Part shown: positions 1 through 9,589 of the stretch, piece after piece
How positions within the stretch are numbered: position 1 is the stretch's first letter
Layout of the letters: the number at the start of each line of letters is the position of its first letter
From: Cinnamomum chago
Lineage: Eukaryota > Streptophyta > Magnoliopsida > Laurales > Lauraceae
Direction: 5' to 3'
Assembly: GCA_038049695.1 (NCBI GenBank)
Contig: CP142456.1
Location: forward strand, 19,124,501 to 19,188,500
DNA length: 64,000 nt
Translations under genes and position numbers: made by a program
The notes under the pieces: generated by a model
The model's database searches: none
The model's input: the letters and a program-made list of their open reading frames with translations, nothing else
Told to the model about the DNA's origin: nothing

Positions 1-1563
1 GGAAATCACATAATCTCTGGAATCATTTGGGGTCTTTCACTAGATATATCATCATAGTAGCACTCCTACTTCTGTGACTCCTCAACACACCCTAGTAACT
101 GTCACCATACAATAGAATAAGTGGGTGTGGAAACAACCCTGGGCTGGGTAATAATTCTTACTAATTTTTATGAGAGAGCATGGCCAAAAAAGTTTTTATG
201 AATGGTAAATTTTATTTGTTTATTCTATTTATTTTCATGGAATCACTAAAGTGCAATAAATTTAATTATAATTAAAACTCATTCCATTACAGAAGTAAAA
301 AGAACTCAAGAAAAAATGAATATCGGTTTGAAGACGCCTAGAGCAGTAGATGAAAACTACTTCGTGTGCATAAAAGTATTAGATAACTCGCAAACAAATA
401 TTTATAGAATAGCTATCAAACTAAGATCTTTTGAAATTTTGTGGGAGCCCATTTCAATTAAAAGGGTGTCAAGAAGAAGGATTTAATGAAAATCCAAAAA
501 AATTAAAATTAGTAGTATTTCTATTATCAAAATCCAAGATTAAAATCCTGGTGGACTAAATGGAAAATCAAGATCATTTGAAATTGTGTGGGATCCCATT
601 TCAAAAGGGTGTCAAGTAGAAGAGATTTTAACAAAATCTAAAATTTGTTGTTTTTCTATTACCAAAATCCATGATCAAAATCCAAGTAGAATAGTCGAAA
701 CCAAGGCTTTCTAGATTATAATGCAATCCCACTGACTTGGAATCTATTGATACAGGGACAGAAATCAATGCCATCCCCACTTTAAATCGTAGTTGTCTAA
801 AACTCGAATGGAATGAAATCTTTGTTGATACATATGTGCCTAAAGAGTCCATAGAAATGAACTCGAATGTGTGGGTGGTTTGAAGAGCAAGACCAGGATC
901 CATATTGATGATCCAAAATTGTATCCAAGTCTTAGGGCCAAGGGACTTTTATTAGACCCATACGTATTATATTTTACTGTATCACATACCACATGGAAGG
1001 AAAAAAAAAATTTGTATGCTGAACGATTAGCCTAGTTGAAACTTGAAAGGGTCATAATGATGGAGAGCCTAACTGTGCTTGGAGCAAGATTTTACCTAGC
1101 ACTGTTCCCAGCTTGGCTTGGACTTCCAAACAGCCTGTTATGTTTTTGGGACTAAAAATGGATCTTCATCATTTACCTGATAGTCCGGCAAGGACCAGCC
1201 TTGAAAATAAGGCACTTTGATTTAACATTTTAAGCAAATATTCATGTCGAGATATCATAATTATAGGAACTGGTTGAAAGGGAATGCGAAAGAAAAAAGA
1301 AAGAAAACTAAAATAACCTTGAAAAACTCAGCAAAAACAGTATTTAAGTAAAGCAGAGCATATGACTAAAATATCATATAAGCTTAAGAATATGAATAGA
1401 AGCTGTATAGTGTGGTCATCCTGAAACCTAACCAGATGTAAAGACAATCATGTCAACTTGAAACATCCTATAGGCGCCAAACAACGCAATCTTTGCATCA
1501 AATTATTTTATCATAGTGAATAAAGTAGTAGTTTCTAAGTTGAGAAGCAAGGACAGAATCACT
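1..1563. other. intergenic DNA, no gene recognised
   Basis: AT-rich sequence with no convincing coding exon on either strand. The only structure I can point to is the direct repeat at about 420-700, listed separately. The longest open frame here (628-903, minus) overlaps that repeat and has no recognisable protein motif. Confidence 0.6.
420..700. repeat. two-copy direct repeat, period about 147 bp
   Basis: The stretch containing gatcttttgaaattttgtgg, then cccatttca and gggtgtcaag, recurs 147 bp later with substitutions (for example GTGGGAGCCC at 441 and GTGGGATCCC at 588). Both copies end in similar 'accaaaatcca' text. This is an old local duplication with no coding content. Confidence 0.65.
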
Positions 1564-1714
1564 TTAAGACAATATTACATTTAACACACAAGATGTTTTT
1601 AGCTTGCTGTACAAATAACAGTAGAAAGTAACAGGCAATGGAAGGGACCTCTGAGCAAACTTTTCAGCTTTGTTAGGAGCATCCGCAAATTTTGTATCAC
1701 TCTCCACCCATTCC
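1564..1714 (-). other. possible terminal coding exon, unknown protein
   Basis: On the minus strand a good acceptor (gattcag at 1715-1717 and beyond) is followed by an open frame of about 49 codons to a TAA at 1564-1566. It reads EWVESDTKFADAPNKAEKFA and continues RSLPLPVTFY. The first 25 residues look protein-like (charged, amphipathic); the tail looks more like read-through. I do not recognise the family and could not find a convincing upstream exon between 1.75 and 3.1 kb. It could be the last exon of an unrecognised gene, a gene relic, or chance. Confidence 0.25.
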
Positions 1715-3192
1715 CTGAATCAAAAACAGAGTAAACATGATCACTTTTAGAATATCTTGATAGAATGTGTGGTCATTTATAACACCCTCCAGCAGTGCCT
1801 TCTGTGATTTTCAATAAGAGAATTCAATAAAAGAAATTGTAGAATGCACGACTACACCAATAGTCAATATGGCATGTCAGAAGTTCTAAAAAAATTAAAA
1901 GAATATCAGAAATGCCTACCACTCAGAAATTTCCACATAGAGTAGCAACTCAATTAGCAATAAGAACAAAATTCATGAATTCTCAAATTAAGAAGCAAAG
2001 TAACCAGATTTCTGATCACTTTGGCATTTTTTCAAACACCATATGCACATAGAGCTGACACAAAAAAGAGCAACATAAACCGGGAAAAATAGAAGAAAAC
2101 CATAACATTGATTGCATATACAACCATATATCAATATGGTCCACATTGATCATCCAGTGAGCCTAAACACAAATAGGCACACAACCCATTCACAGACTGC
2201 AAATGGAGTCTTTGGCAACATACCCTCATTCATAGTGGGTCTCGCCAAAGGATATTTCTCATTCTGTGAATAGAGCGGCTGGTTGAAACCAAGCATTAGA
2301 CACTAACTCCACCATGTCAACCAACACTCTTTGTAATCACATAAAATAGCGGCTGAATCCACTTTTCCGTCATATTTTTAACTGTTGAAAGCTCCATACT
2401 GCTCCATGGGAAGCAAAATAAGATAAAACAGCAATGAGCCATTTATTATATATGTAATATGGGTCAGCAATGGTTTTGTTGAAGCTCTCGCTGTTTCAAT
2501 GAGCTTGAAGTTAGATTCACGTCACATAAACAAAATCCAATTGCTATATCTTTCTAATTGATTCGAGCATGTCACAAGAAGACAAGTTGGAATCGGAAGG
2601 CAGCAAACCGCCAAATGAGAAGCACCAGAAGGTCCCTGCTCTTAGAAAGTGAATGGATTTCCTCTTTTTTTTTTTTTTTTTGTTTGTGGGTGGGTGGGGT
2701 TTGATTTTAGTAAATGGAGAAGTGGGTTATGGTTGTATCGATGAGAAATGAATTGGGTTTGTCTTGAATCCTTGAAAAATGAACTGGGCTGTGATTTTAT
2801 CTGTGAAACCTTAACTGAAATGAAGAACCCCTTTTCAGAAACAAATAACAGAGTAAGACGAAAAACCAAATACTACTGTACAATGAATTAAATAAAAAAC
2901 AAAATACCTGAAATCCGACCCAAAGTCTGAGCAACTCTTGTTTGTACCTTGTGTATTGAGCAAAGAACATAGAAAGAATGCAAGATTTTTGCACATTAGA
3001 GGAATGAAGGGGATGAGAGTTATGATAAGGAAATAAAGAGGAGAAGAGGAACGTTCTTGGGGAAGAGGAAACGAAGAAGAAATGAAGAGAGCAGTTACGG
3101 TAACTGGTTGCATTTGAACCAGTGCTCTCAATTATGTGAAATTAAGATTAAATGGGCCATTAGTTAGTAGGGCTGATGTTGGCAGCATGTCA
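1715..3192. other. non-coding stretch left of the MULE
   Basis: No supported gene. It contains a poly-T run at about 2667-2683 followed by a G/T-rich stretch. A 27-codon plus-strand open frame starting at 2570 has no family resemblance. If the exon at 1564-1714 is real, this stretch would be its intron or promoter. Confidence 0.4.
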
Positions 3193-3201
3193 AAAATTAT
3201 A

Positions 3202-3295
3202 GGGACATTTACTAAAAAAATTTCCTTAAATAGGTAACCACTGTTGAGACCCCTAAATTGTTATAATATCAGGCAAGGACCTCCCCACCAAAATC
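3202..3295 (+). repeat. left TIR of the Mutator-like element
   Basis: Starts GGGACATTTACTAAAAAAAT directly after the 9-bp target duplication and runs to about the words 'gacctcccc..ccaaaat', which are shared with the inverted right end. Confidence 0.75.
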
Positions 3296-3310
3296 TACAC
3301 TTTTTTTTTA

Positions 3311-3706
3311 CCATTTTACCCTTTTCTTAACTTTAGCCAACGAGACACAATTGCAATTGCCAAGTCCAAGGACGAAAACAATAAGAACAAAAAGAATGAA
3401 GAAAAGGAAGAATGAGAACCAAAATCACTTCCAGAACTGGTCACAGAAGAAATAGAAGAAAGTAAACAAGGAAGGGAAGTGTTGGGTTCTCATCGACCAA
3501 GCTTTTTCCCATTTTACCGTTTTCTTAGCTGATGCCAACGAGACCCTAATCCCAGTCCAGGGATGAAAGCAACAACAGAAAAAAGGAAAGAAGAAACAGA
3601 AGAAGGAGAACCAAGCTCACTTCCATCTCCAGTCACAAAAGAAATAGAAGAAAGAAAAGAAGGAAGGGAAGGGTTGGGTTCTCATCGACCAAGCTCTGAA
3701 ACTCGC
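3311..3706. repeat. two-copy direct repeat, period 198 bp
   Basis: CCATTTTACC with downstream purine-rich text (gaagaaatagaagaaag..., then gttgggttctcatcgaccaa) occurs at 3311 and again at 3509. The duplication lies just inside the left TIR. Open frames across it are low-complexity K/E-rich by-products of the GAA-rich sequence. Confidence 0.7.
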
Positions 3707-3723
3707 AACGGCAACTGCCAAGG

Positions 3724-3726
<3 letters not shown>

Positions 3727-3775
<49 letters not shown>
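3727..3775. repeat. (CT)n microsatellite
   Basis: An uninterrupted CT dinucleotide run of about 48 bp, inside the Mutator-like element. Confidence 0.95.
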
Positions 3776-3777
<2 letters not shown>

Positions 3778-4481
3778 ACATTCATTTTCCTTATCTTCTA
3801 TGATTCTGACCATTAAATTAGGGGAGGAAGGGAACAATGCGTGGTGGTAAATTAATCTCCTTATAGTTAGGGGCGCCAAGTGTTCAATATAATGCGTCAA
3901 TAAAACTGGGTGCTATAAAAACAGTTCCAAGAGACCTTTAAGCCCTGTACACAACTGGGTGCGTCAAAATGTGATAGGATAATGTTGCAGGTTCAGCAAC
4001 CTAGTTTAAATGGTTCTGTCATATGGCTGCAAATCCAAAGTGCTTTTAAATCTGAGCTTGTAAGATTATGTTTATTTTGTTGTGAACTTAAATTCGGTGA
4101 AGAAAAAAGTCTATTGCAGAGTCCGTGTGCATTGGACAAATGCAAAAATATTTGAATGCCACATTGTCTGAACGATATCATGCTGCTGGCCGCCCACATG
4201 CGAAGGCATTGCAAACAATTTTAATATTTCATAAATATGGGAAGACTAAAATAATTAGCTTGGAGCTAAATATTTTAGTATTGCAATGTTCCTGAGGAAT
4301 GATTGAAGCTATACCCAAACTCAGTACTGCCTTGATTATTTTGGCCTGCACCCACTTGGTTGGCCGCATAATTAGCTTGGACCAATGAGTACTGACATGT
4401 ATATAGATTAATTGTTTCTATTTAGATTAATGATTAATTGTTCGTACAGATTAATTATTTTGATGCACATTATTTCTGCAG

Positions 4482-4754
4482 ATTCATTGGTTGAATGATT
4501 CTTTTGCTGCTTACAAGTGGGAAGAGCCAATGGGATGGAGAAGGCGAATTGTTGAGAACGTCTCTTTACAAGAGAATTCACATGACTGTGGATTTTTTGT
4601 AATGGCATCCGTAGAACATGTCCTCCTCAATCTAAAGTTTGAATTCACTCAGCGTGACATGATGTACTACCGATGCAAACTAGTGATTAACCAGTACAAC
4701 AGACAACTAGAACTGTACAAGAAAAGGGATCAACAATCAGGTGAGGAGATTTGA
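4482..4754 (+). pseudogene. Ulp1/C48 SUMO-protease C-terminal exon fragment
   Basis: After a clear acceptor (tttctgcag at 4481) an open frame of 90 codons runs to TGA at 4752-4754. It contains SLQENSHDCGFFVMASVEHV. The Q-x-N-x-x-DCG-F-F pattern is the oxyanion Gln and catalytic Cys region of Ulp1 (peptidase C48) cysteine proteases, which remove SUMO from proteins. Only this C-terminal part is visible; I cannot find the preceding exons with the catalytic His-Asp. Ulp1 domains occur both in host desulfating/deSUMOylating genes and in some plant MULEs, so this may be captured host sequence or a transposon-borne protease. Alone it should not form a working enzyme. Confidence 0.7.
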
Positions 4755-5390
4755 TGGAGGGCCTTATGGTCGGTTGGAGAGGGGTGGACATGACCATTAT
4801 TCTGGTGAGAAGAAAACTCAAGAGCTATGGAGTGAGGAGCAATTGCACATGAAGCAAGGAGATAATGATCAATGACAAGAAGAAGAAGAAGGTTACCTGT
4901 TACAGTGCAGCCCACCTAAAATGGGCCTGTGTATTGGCCTATGTAATCTGAACCTTTCTTTGTGACTATTGGCCTGATGTATTTTGGATGGTTGACATGT
5001 TAAAACTGAAAGCCACTATTGGTTTCATTTTGGTCGTGTATGTTGGAAGGCTTTTAATCAATGTGAAAATCCATAATGACTGCTGGAAATGTTAACAAAC
5101 AAGTTGTCCATCTAGGTGATGTTAATATGTAATGAGGAGCATGAGAAATTTTATACAGAATTTTTTGTTTGGGTTGGCTTTATCTTTGTAATATTATTAA
5201 TTTGTCTCATTGGACTTCTTGTATTCTCTGGGCACTGGGGGCTTGCTTATTCCCCTCACACATCCATCTCTGGCCATTCATTGGAATTGGCCAAAACCAT
5301 TTAATTGATGTTATCTAATATGTATGAAAATCTCCAAGCAATATTTATGATTCAGGGGATAAAACTCTCCAGGCAATATGTATGATTTTC
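4755..5390. other. non-coding DNA between the Ulp1 fragment and the minisatellite
   Basis: Resembles a 3' untranslated or flanking sequence of the Ulp1 fragment (T-rich, no conserved open frame). No other structure seen. Confidence 0.4.
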
Positions 5391-5395
5391 ACAAC

Positions 5396-6012
5396 GAATG
5401 CTGTGTTTTATTCCTGCACAGATATGTGCTATTAGTACGCTTTCATTGATATCAACTAATTTATTCATTGATATCGACGAATGTTTAGTTGACATCAATG
5501 AATACTGTGTTTTTATTCCTGCACAGATATGTGCTATCAGTACGCTTTCATTGATATCAACTAATTTATTCGTTGATATCGACGTTTTTTTAGTTGACAT
5601 CAACGAATACTGTGTTTTTATTCCTGCATAGATATGTGCTATCGGTACGCTTTCATTGATATCAACTAATTTATTCGTTGATGTCGACGAATTTTTAGTT
5701 GACATCAACGAATGTTGTGTTTTTATTCCTGCACAGATATGTGCTATCAGTACGCTTTCATTGATATCAACTAATTTATTCGTTGATGTCGACGAATTTT
5801 TAGTTGACATCAACGAATGTTGTGTTTTTATTTCTGCACAGATATTTGCTATCAGTACGCTTTCATTGATATCAACACATTTATTTGTTGATGTCGACAA
5901 ATCTTTAGTTGATATCAACGAATAATGTGTTTTTATTTCTGCACAGATAGCTGTTATCAGTACGCTTTCATTGATATCAACAAATCGTTAGTTGACATCA
6001 ACGAAAACTGTG
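5396..6012. repeat. 105-bp tandem minisatellite, about 5.7 units
   Basis: The marker TTCCTGCACAGATATGTGCT recurs at 5411, 5516, 5621, 5726, 5831 and 5936, exactly 105 bp apart each time. The last unit is shortened by an internal deletion. Each unit contains the palindrome TTGATATCAA and a 12-bp inverted pair, TTCGTTGATGTC with GACATCAACGAA. Because 105 is 35 codons, open frames persist on both strands (5352-5918 minus; 5398-5631 and 5656-5925 plus). I treat these as by-products of the repeat, not genes. Confidence 0.95.
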
Positions 6013-7568
6013 ACACATTCTGAACCGCCTTGTTAAAAGGATATCCATGCAGTGATCCATTAATAGAACATACATCAATGATCATGAAAGAACATTATCC
6101 AACCATTCTATCCATCCCATTATAAAAGATAAACATTGGTCTGCTATTAAATGAAAGAGGTAGATCCACCAACACCCTTTACAAAAAATTATAGGACATC
6201 GTTCCTCCTGCTACATCAATGAACTCCCAAGACTGTATCTGAAATTCATTGGGACCTGCTTGTCGACAATTCAAACGTCGGGATCCTTCCATAGATTTGC
6301 TTAGAATGGTTTCTGCCCAAGGAGTTAGACGTGTCTTCCATAGATTTGCTTAGAATTCAAACATTGTGAAATTGCTTAGATACATCATTTTTTGCTCACC
6401 TCCCTTGTACACCGGATTGGTCGTATTCCAATCAAACTCTCCACCAAAGTGGAATACAACAAACGTCTCATCCTCTGACATCCTAAAGAAACCGAAAATA
6501 AATTAACATGAGATAAGAAAAAGGGACATTTAGTAAATAAACCACACTACACATGGTAACGAAAGCTAGAGACCCAATATTTTATATGATGTAATTCATT
6601 TTATCAAAATCATCAAAATGACAAGTAAGAAGTGAGGTAAAAGAACAAAGGAGGTCAATCAAAGAACATGTGATTATTCCACCTTATACGAAGGAGAGAA
6701 ACTTGGAATTATGGAAATAGCAACAAGATGCGATGGCAACTTGCATAAGTTGCGGAAAAGAGTTGCAAAGGCAAGAAAAAAACATTCATCTCATATTCAA
6801 CTTTCATTCAGCTTTCACTAGGATTAAGAAAACAAATGAAATAGTAATAACATTGTTGAAATTTTATTTCCCCTTGCAACAACTTTTAGAGATGAAGAAA
6901 AAAAATGGAGAAAACAGAAAATCCACATAAAAACTCAGATGGTTGATACTTGATACAAAATGAAATGCAGAATTCAAATGAACCACATCCAAGTGATTGA
7001 TATCTTTATCATTGACATCCACATTGACATATATATTTCACATAAGTTTTTTTCAAAGACCTTGTAGCTAATTTTTCCGAGCCCTAAGATTACCAACTTG
7101 ACGTACCCAAATCCAACCATTCATATATAGTACCCATTCATGTTTAATAAGGACCATCTTGCCAAGGCTGGGAAGTGGCTATTTTGTTATTGAAAGTTAA
7201 AATTTCTGGGCTATTACCAAGAAATGAATGAGTTCACGCATTAACTGCCTTGGTTTTATGCATCATTTCCTTCAAAATAGGAACTTAAAAAAAGTAAAAG
7301 AAAATACAGATTTGTAGAAAGAATTCTGCAATATGAAGAAGACATTTAACCATTAGAATGGTTTGCTCCTAAACAAACAAAATTACAAAACCAAAGGATT
7401 CAATAACAAGTCTCCGTCCTAGGTTGCCAGTTGAAGCATTGACCAAGTACCTAAGTAATAATTACCCAAAAACAACATTTGAAGTCTGTTCATTTTCCAT
7501 TTTTCCCTCTCCAAAGTTTGTGATTCATTATTTAACAAAAGGCTTGATTTTTATCTATTTGTTTTCTG

Positions 7569-7571
<3 letters not shown>
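6013..7571. other. MULE interior without recognised gene
   Basis: AT-rich sequence, possibly introns or flank of the captured JAC1-like gene. I searched for upstream J-domain-protein exons here and found none that I could defend. Confidence 0.4.
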
Positions 7572-7599
<28 letters not shown>

Positions 7600-7600
7600 G
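7572..7600. repeat. (TG)n microsatellite
   Basis: An uninterrupted TG/GT dinucleotide run of about 28 bp. Confidence 0.9.
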
Positions 7601-7798
7601 TGTGTTTTGTTTAATTTTTTGACAGTAGCCCCTATTGTAGGTTATATCTGAGAGGAACGATAAGGTTTCCCAGTTGTACCATGGCTTTGGAGACACCAGT
7701 GTTTAGATATTGGCATGCCATGTGTGTGTATGTAAAAGAGACTCAAGAGTTTATTACCATATGTTGTTGTAATTTATATATATGTAAAAATATTGTAG

Positions 7799-8711
7799 AT
7801 GGAATTCAAGCTACTTGAGGAAGACATAAAGAACTGGTCGGCAGGGAAGGAAGGAAATATTCGCTCATTACTCTCAACACTACAATATGTAAATCTCCCA
7901 TACAGAGTTATTCACCACTAAAGGCACTTTGCAACCATAGAGATGCCTTTTTGCTCCTTTATTTGATCAATTCTCCCTGTTGGATACTGATATTGTGGCC
8001 CGGTAGTGGATGGCGTGCCATTTCCCTGACCAATATTATTGAAACATCACAAGTGAAGAAAGCATATCAGAAAGCAAGACTCTGCCTTCACCCAGACAAA
8101 TTGCAACAGAAGGGCGCAACAACTCCTCAAAAGTACAAGGCAGAAAGGTCTTTGCCTTACTCCAGGTGCCTGTTTACTTCAACTATAAGCAGATAAATAG
8201 ATGAGCACTAGTAGAATAAAGAGACCAGAGCATAACTGGGGTGTCGAAAGAACCATTTCTATGTAGTACTAACTGATTTTTGGAAACTTAATTTTTGACT
8301 TCTACCTCTTCAAGAATCTAAATTTCCAATTCTTCTTTGAAAAATTTAAAAATCACTTGCGTTTGAAAAGGGTCTGTTTGGATGTGCACTAGATTGTAGG
8401 TGTTAAGATTTTATGACAGAAGAAATGTTGGATCATCTCTTACTGTGTGGGTTACTCTGCTGCTCCAAAATAATATCATGTGCAATCAAATGCATGTCTG
8501 TGTCGACTTTCACACAAACACAAGTAAGATAGCAATGGACTCAACTAAAAACCACAGTTGAAATGGTGACAGACCTTAAAGACTAGACGGCCAACATGGA
8601 AATTTCTTATGATTTGTTTAATTACTCACTATTTTCCATTGAGATGATAATTTGGTGTTACCACAGGATGCATGGGCCACATTCAACTCTCATAACGTCT
8701 TCTCCGGCTAA
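7799..8711 (+). pseudogene. JAC1/auxilin-like J-domain gene, last three exons
   Basis: Three segments match the C-terminal J domain of plant auxilin-like proteins, closest to JAC1 (J-domain protein required for chloroplast accumulation response 1). Exon A, 7799-7888, follows a tgtag acceptor and ends at a gtaaat donor; it reads LLEEDIKNWSAGKEGNIRSL. Exon B, about 7990-8165, has WPGSGWRAISLTNII, then KKAYQKARLCLHPDKLQQKG with the HPD signature that stimulates Hsp70 ATPase. Exon C, 8667-8711, follows cacag and encodes DAWATFNSHNVFSG then TAA. Introns are retained, so capture was not by retroposition. Two lesions are visible. The base pair before exon B is TG instead of AG (7988-7989), and one base is missing near 8146, shifting frame just before VFALLQ. 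No N-terminal exons are present. It lies inside the Mutator-like element. Confidence 0.75.
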
Positions 8712-9189
8712 TTCATGGTTTTTCCTAACTCTGGTTTTAATAGTATTGATGCCGTGTTCTTTTTCGCACTTGTTGGGTGTTTTGATAAAACCATGACGCA
8801 TTCAGAGATGCTGAGATAACCATAACAATGGTCATGAAGATGGTGGTGGTAATGGAGTGATGGTGGTGAATCTATACCGAAGTTGGTGATGATGATGGCG
8901 ACAGCCACAAAATAACAGCGGTGGTGATGGCGATGTGGTTGGTTTTTAAATTTTTCACCAAAAACCCAATTTTTCACCAAAGGGGAGCGGGTTGCAGTCA
9001 GTGGGAAAAATAAGGTCAGAGTGTCAGAGAAGCATACCTGACGCTGGTGGGAGGGTCTGGACAGCAGTATAGAAAGAGAGAAGATGGTAGCTGCTTTCTC
9101 TTCTCCTTCTTCTTTTCTCTTCTCACTGCCGATTTGGGTGAGCCATCGTTTTTTTCTCTTCAGGGGGGCAAAGACGGAATGAAATAATG
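8712..9189. other. non-coding right part of the MULE
   Basis: Contains (GGT/GAT)-type triplet-rich sequence around 8835-8935 and a T/C-rich stretch around 9090-9150. No coding exon recognised. Confidence 0.5.
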
Positions 9190-9284
9190 GGATTTTGGAG
9201 GGAGGTCCGTTGCTGATATTAAAAAAATTTAGGGTCCTTAGTTATAGTTATCCTAATTAGTGAGATTTTTCTAGTAAATGTCCC
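9190..9284 (-). repeat. right TIR of the Mutator-like element
   Basis: Read on the minus strand it starts GGGACATTTACTAGAAAAAT and shares 'ggaccctaaat', 'aatatcag' and 'ggacctccc' with the left end in the same order. It is followed directly by the second AAAATTATA at 9285-9293. Confidence 0.75.
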
Positions 9285-9589
9285 AAAATTATAAGATGGT
9301 CAAAATCAAATCTCAAATGGACACGGAATTGGCAATTGGATTTCAGCTGGCAAATTGAAAGCAAATTTTGATTTCTCAGTTCGCTTCACTTTATATTTAT
9401 ATATATATATATAAAATTAGAAATCACATAAAATCTAAGAGGGAATTTACAATAAAATTTTTGGAAATTCAAAAACTTGTGATATTAAAAACTGCATAAG
9501 ATTAATACAAAGTTATTTACCTCCCTCCCTTGGTAACCTTGAGCTCCACTTGGTACTTGTGTATTATGAAAGATTTGATGAAGCCTTTC

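Larger units (their letters stand above)
3202..9284. mobile_element. Mutator-like element (candidate Pack-MULE)
   Basis: The ends are terminal inverted repeats of about 90-100 bp beginning GGGACATTTACTA. The left copy runs 3202 to about 3295, and the right copy runs about 9190 to 9284 in reverse complement, roughly 75-80% alike by eye. They are flanked by a perfect 9-bp duplication AAAATTATA at 3193-3201 and 9285-9293, and 9-bp duplications are characteristic of Mutator-like insertions. No MULE transposase is seen inside. The cargo is a Ulp1 protease C-terminal fragment (4482-4754), a 105-bp minisatellite (5396-6012) and three exons of a JAC1/auxilin-like gene with introns kept (7799-8711), which indicates DNA-level capture. 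Boundaries are direct observations; the Pack-MULE label is inference. Confidence 0.8.

Noticed and set aside
2570-2653. 27-codon plus-strand frame starting MSQEDKLESEG
   Set aside because: Too short, no splice continuation and no known family.
4112-4330. Open frame with ESVCIGQMQKYLNATLSERY
   Set aside because: Looks weakly coding after a ttgcag acceptor, but no family recognised and no donor that joins it to the Ulp1 exon; not strong enough to list.
5352-5918. 188-codon minus-strand open frame with 35-residue repeats
   Set aside because: It is a by-product of a 105-bp tandem repeat whose length is a multiple of three; plus-strand frames stay open over the same DNA.
5396-6012. CRISPR-like regular spacing
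   Set aside because: The whole 105-bp unit is repeated, with no unique spacers, and the DNA is plant nuclear.
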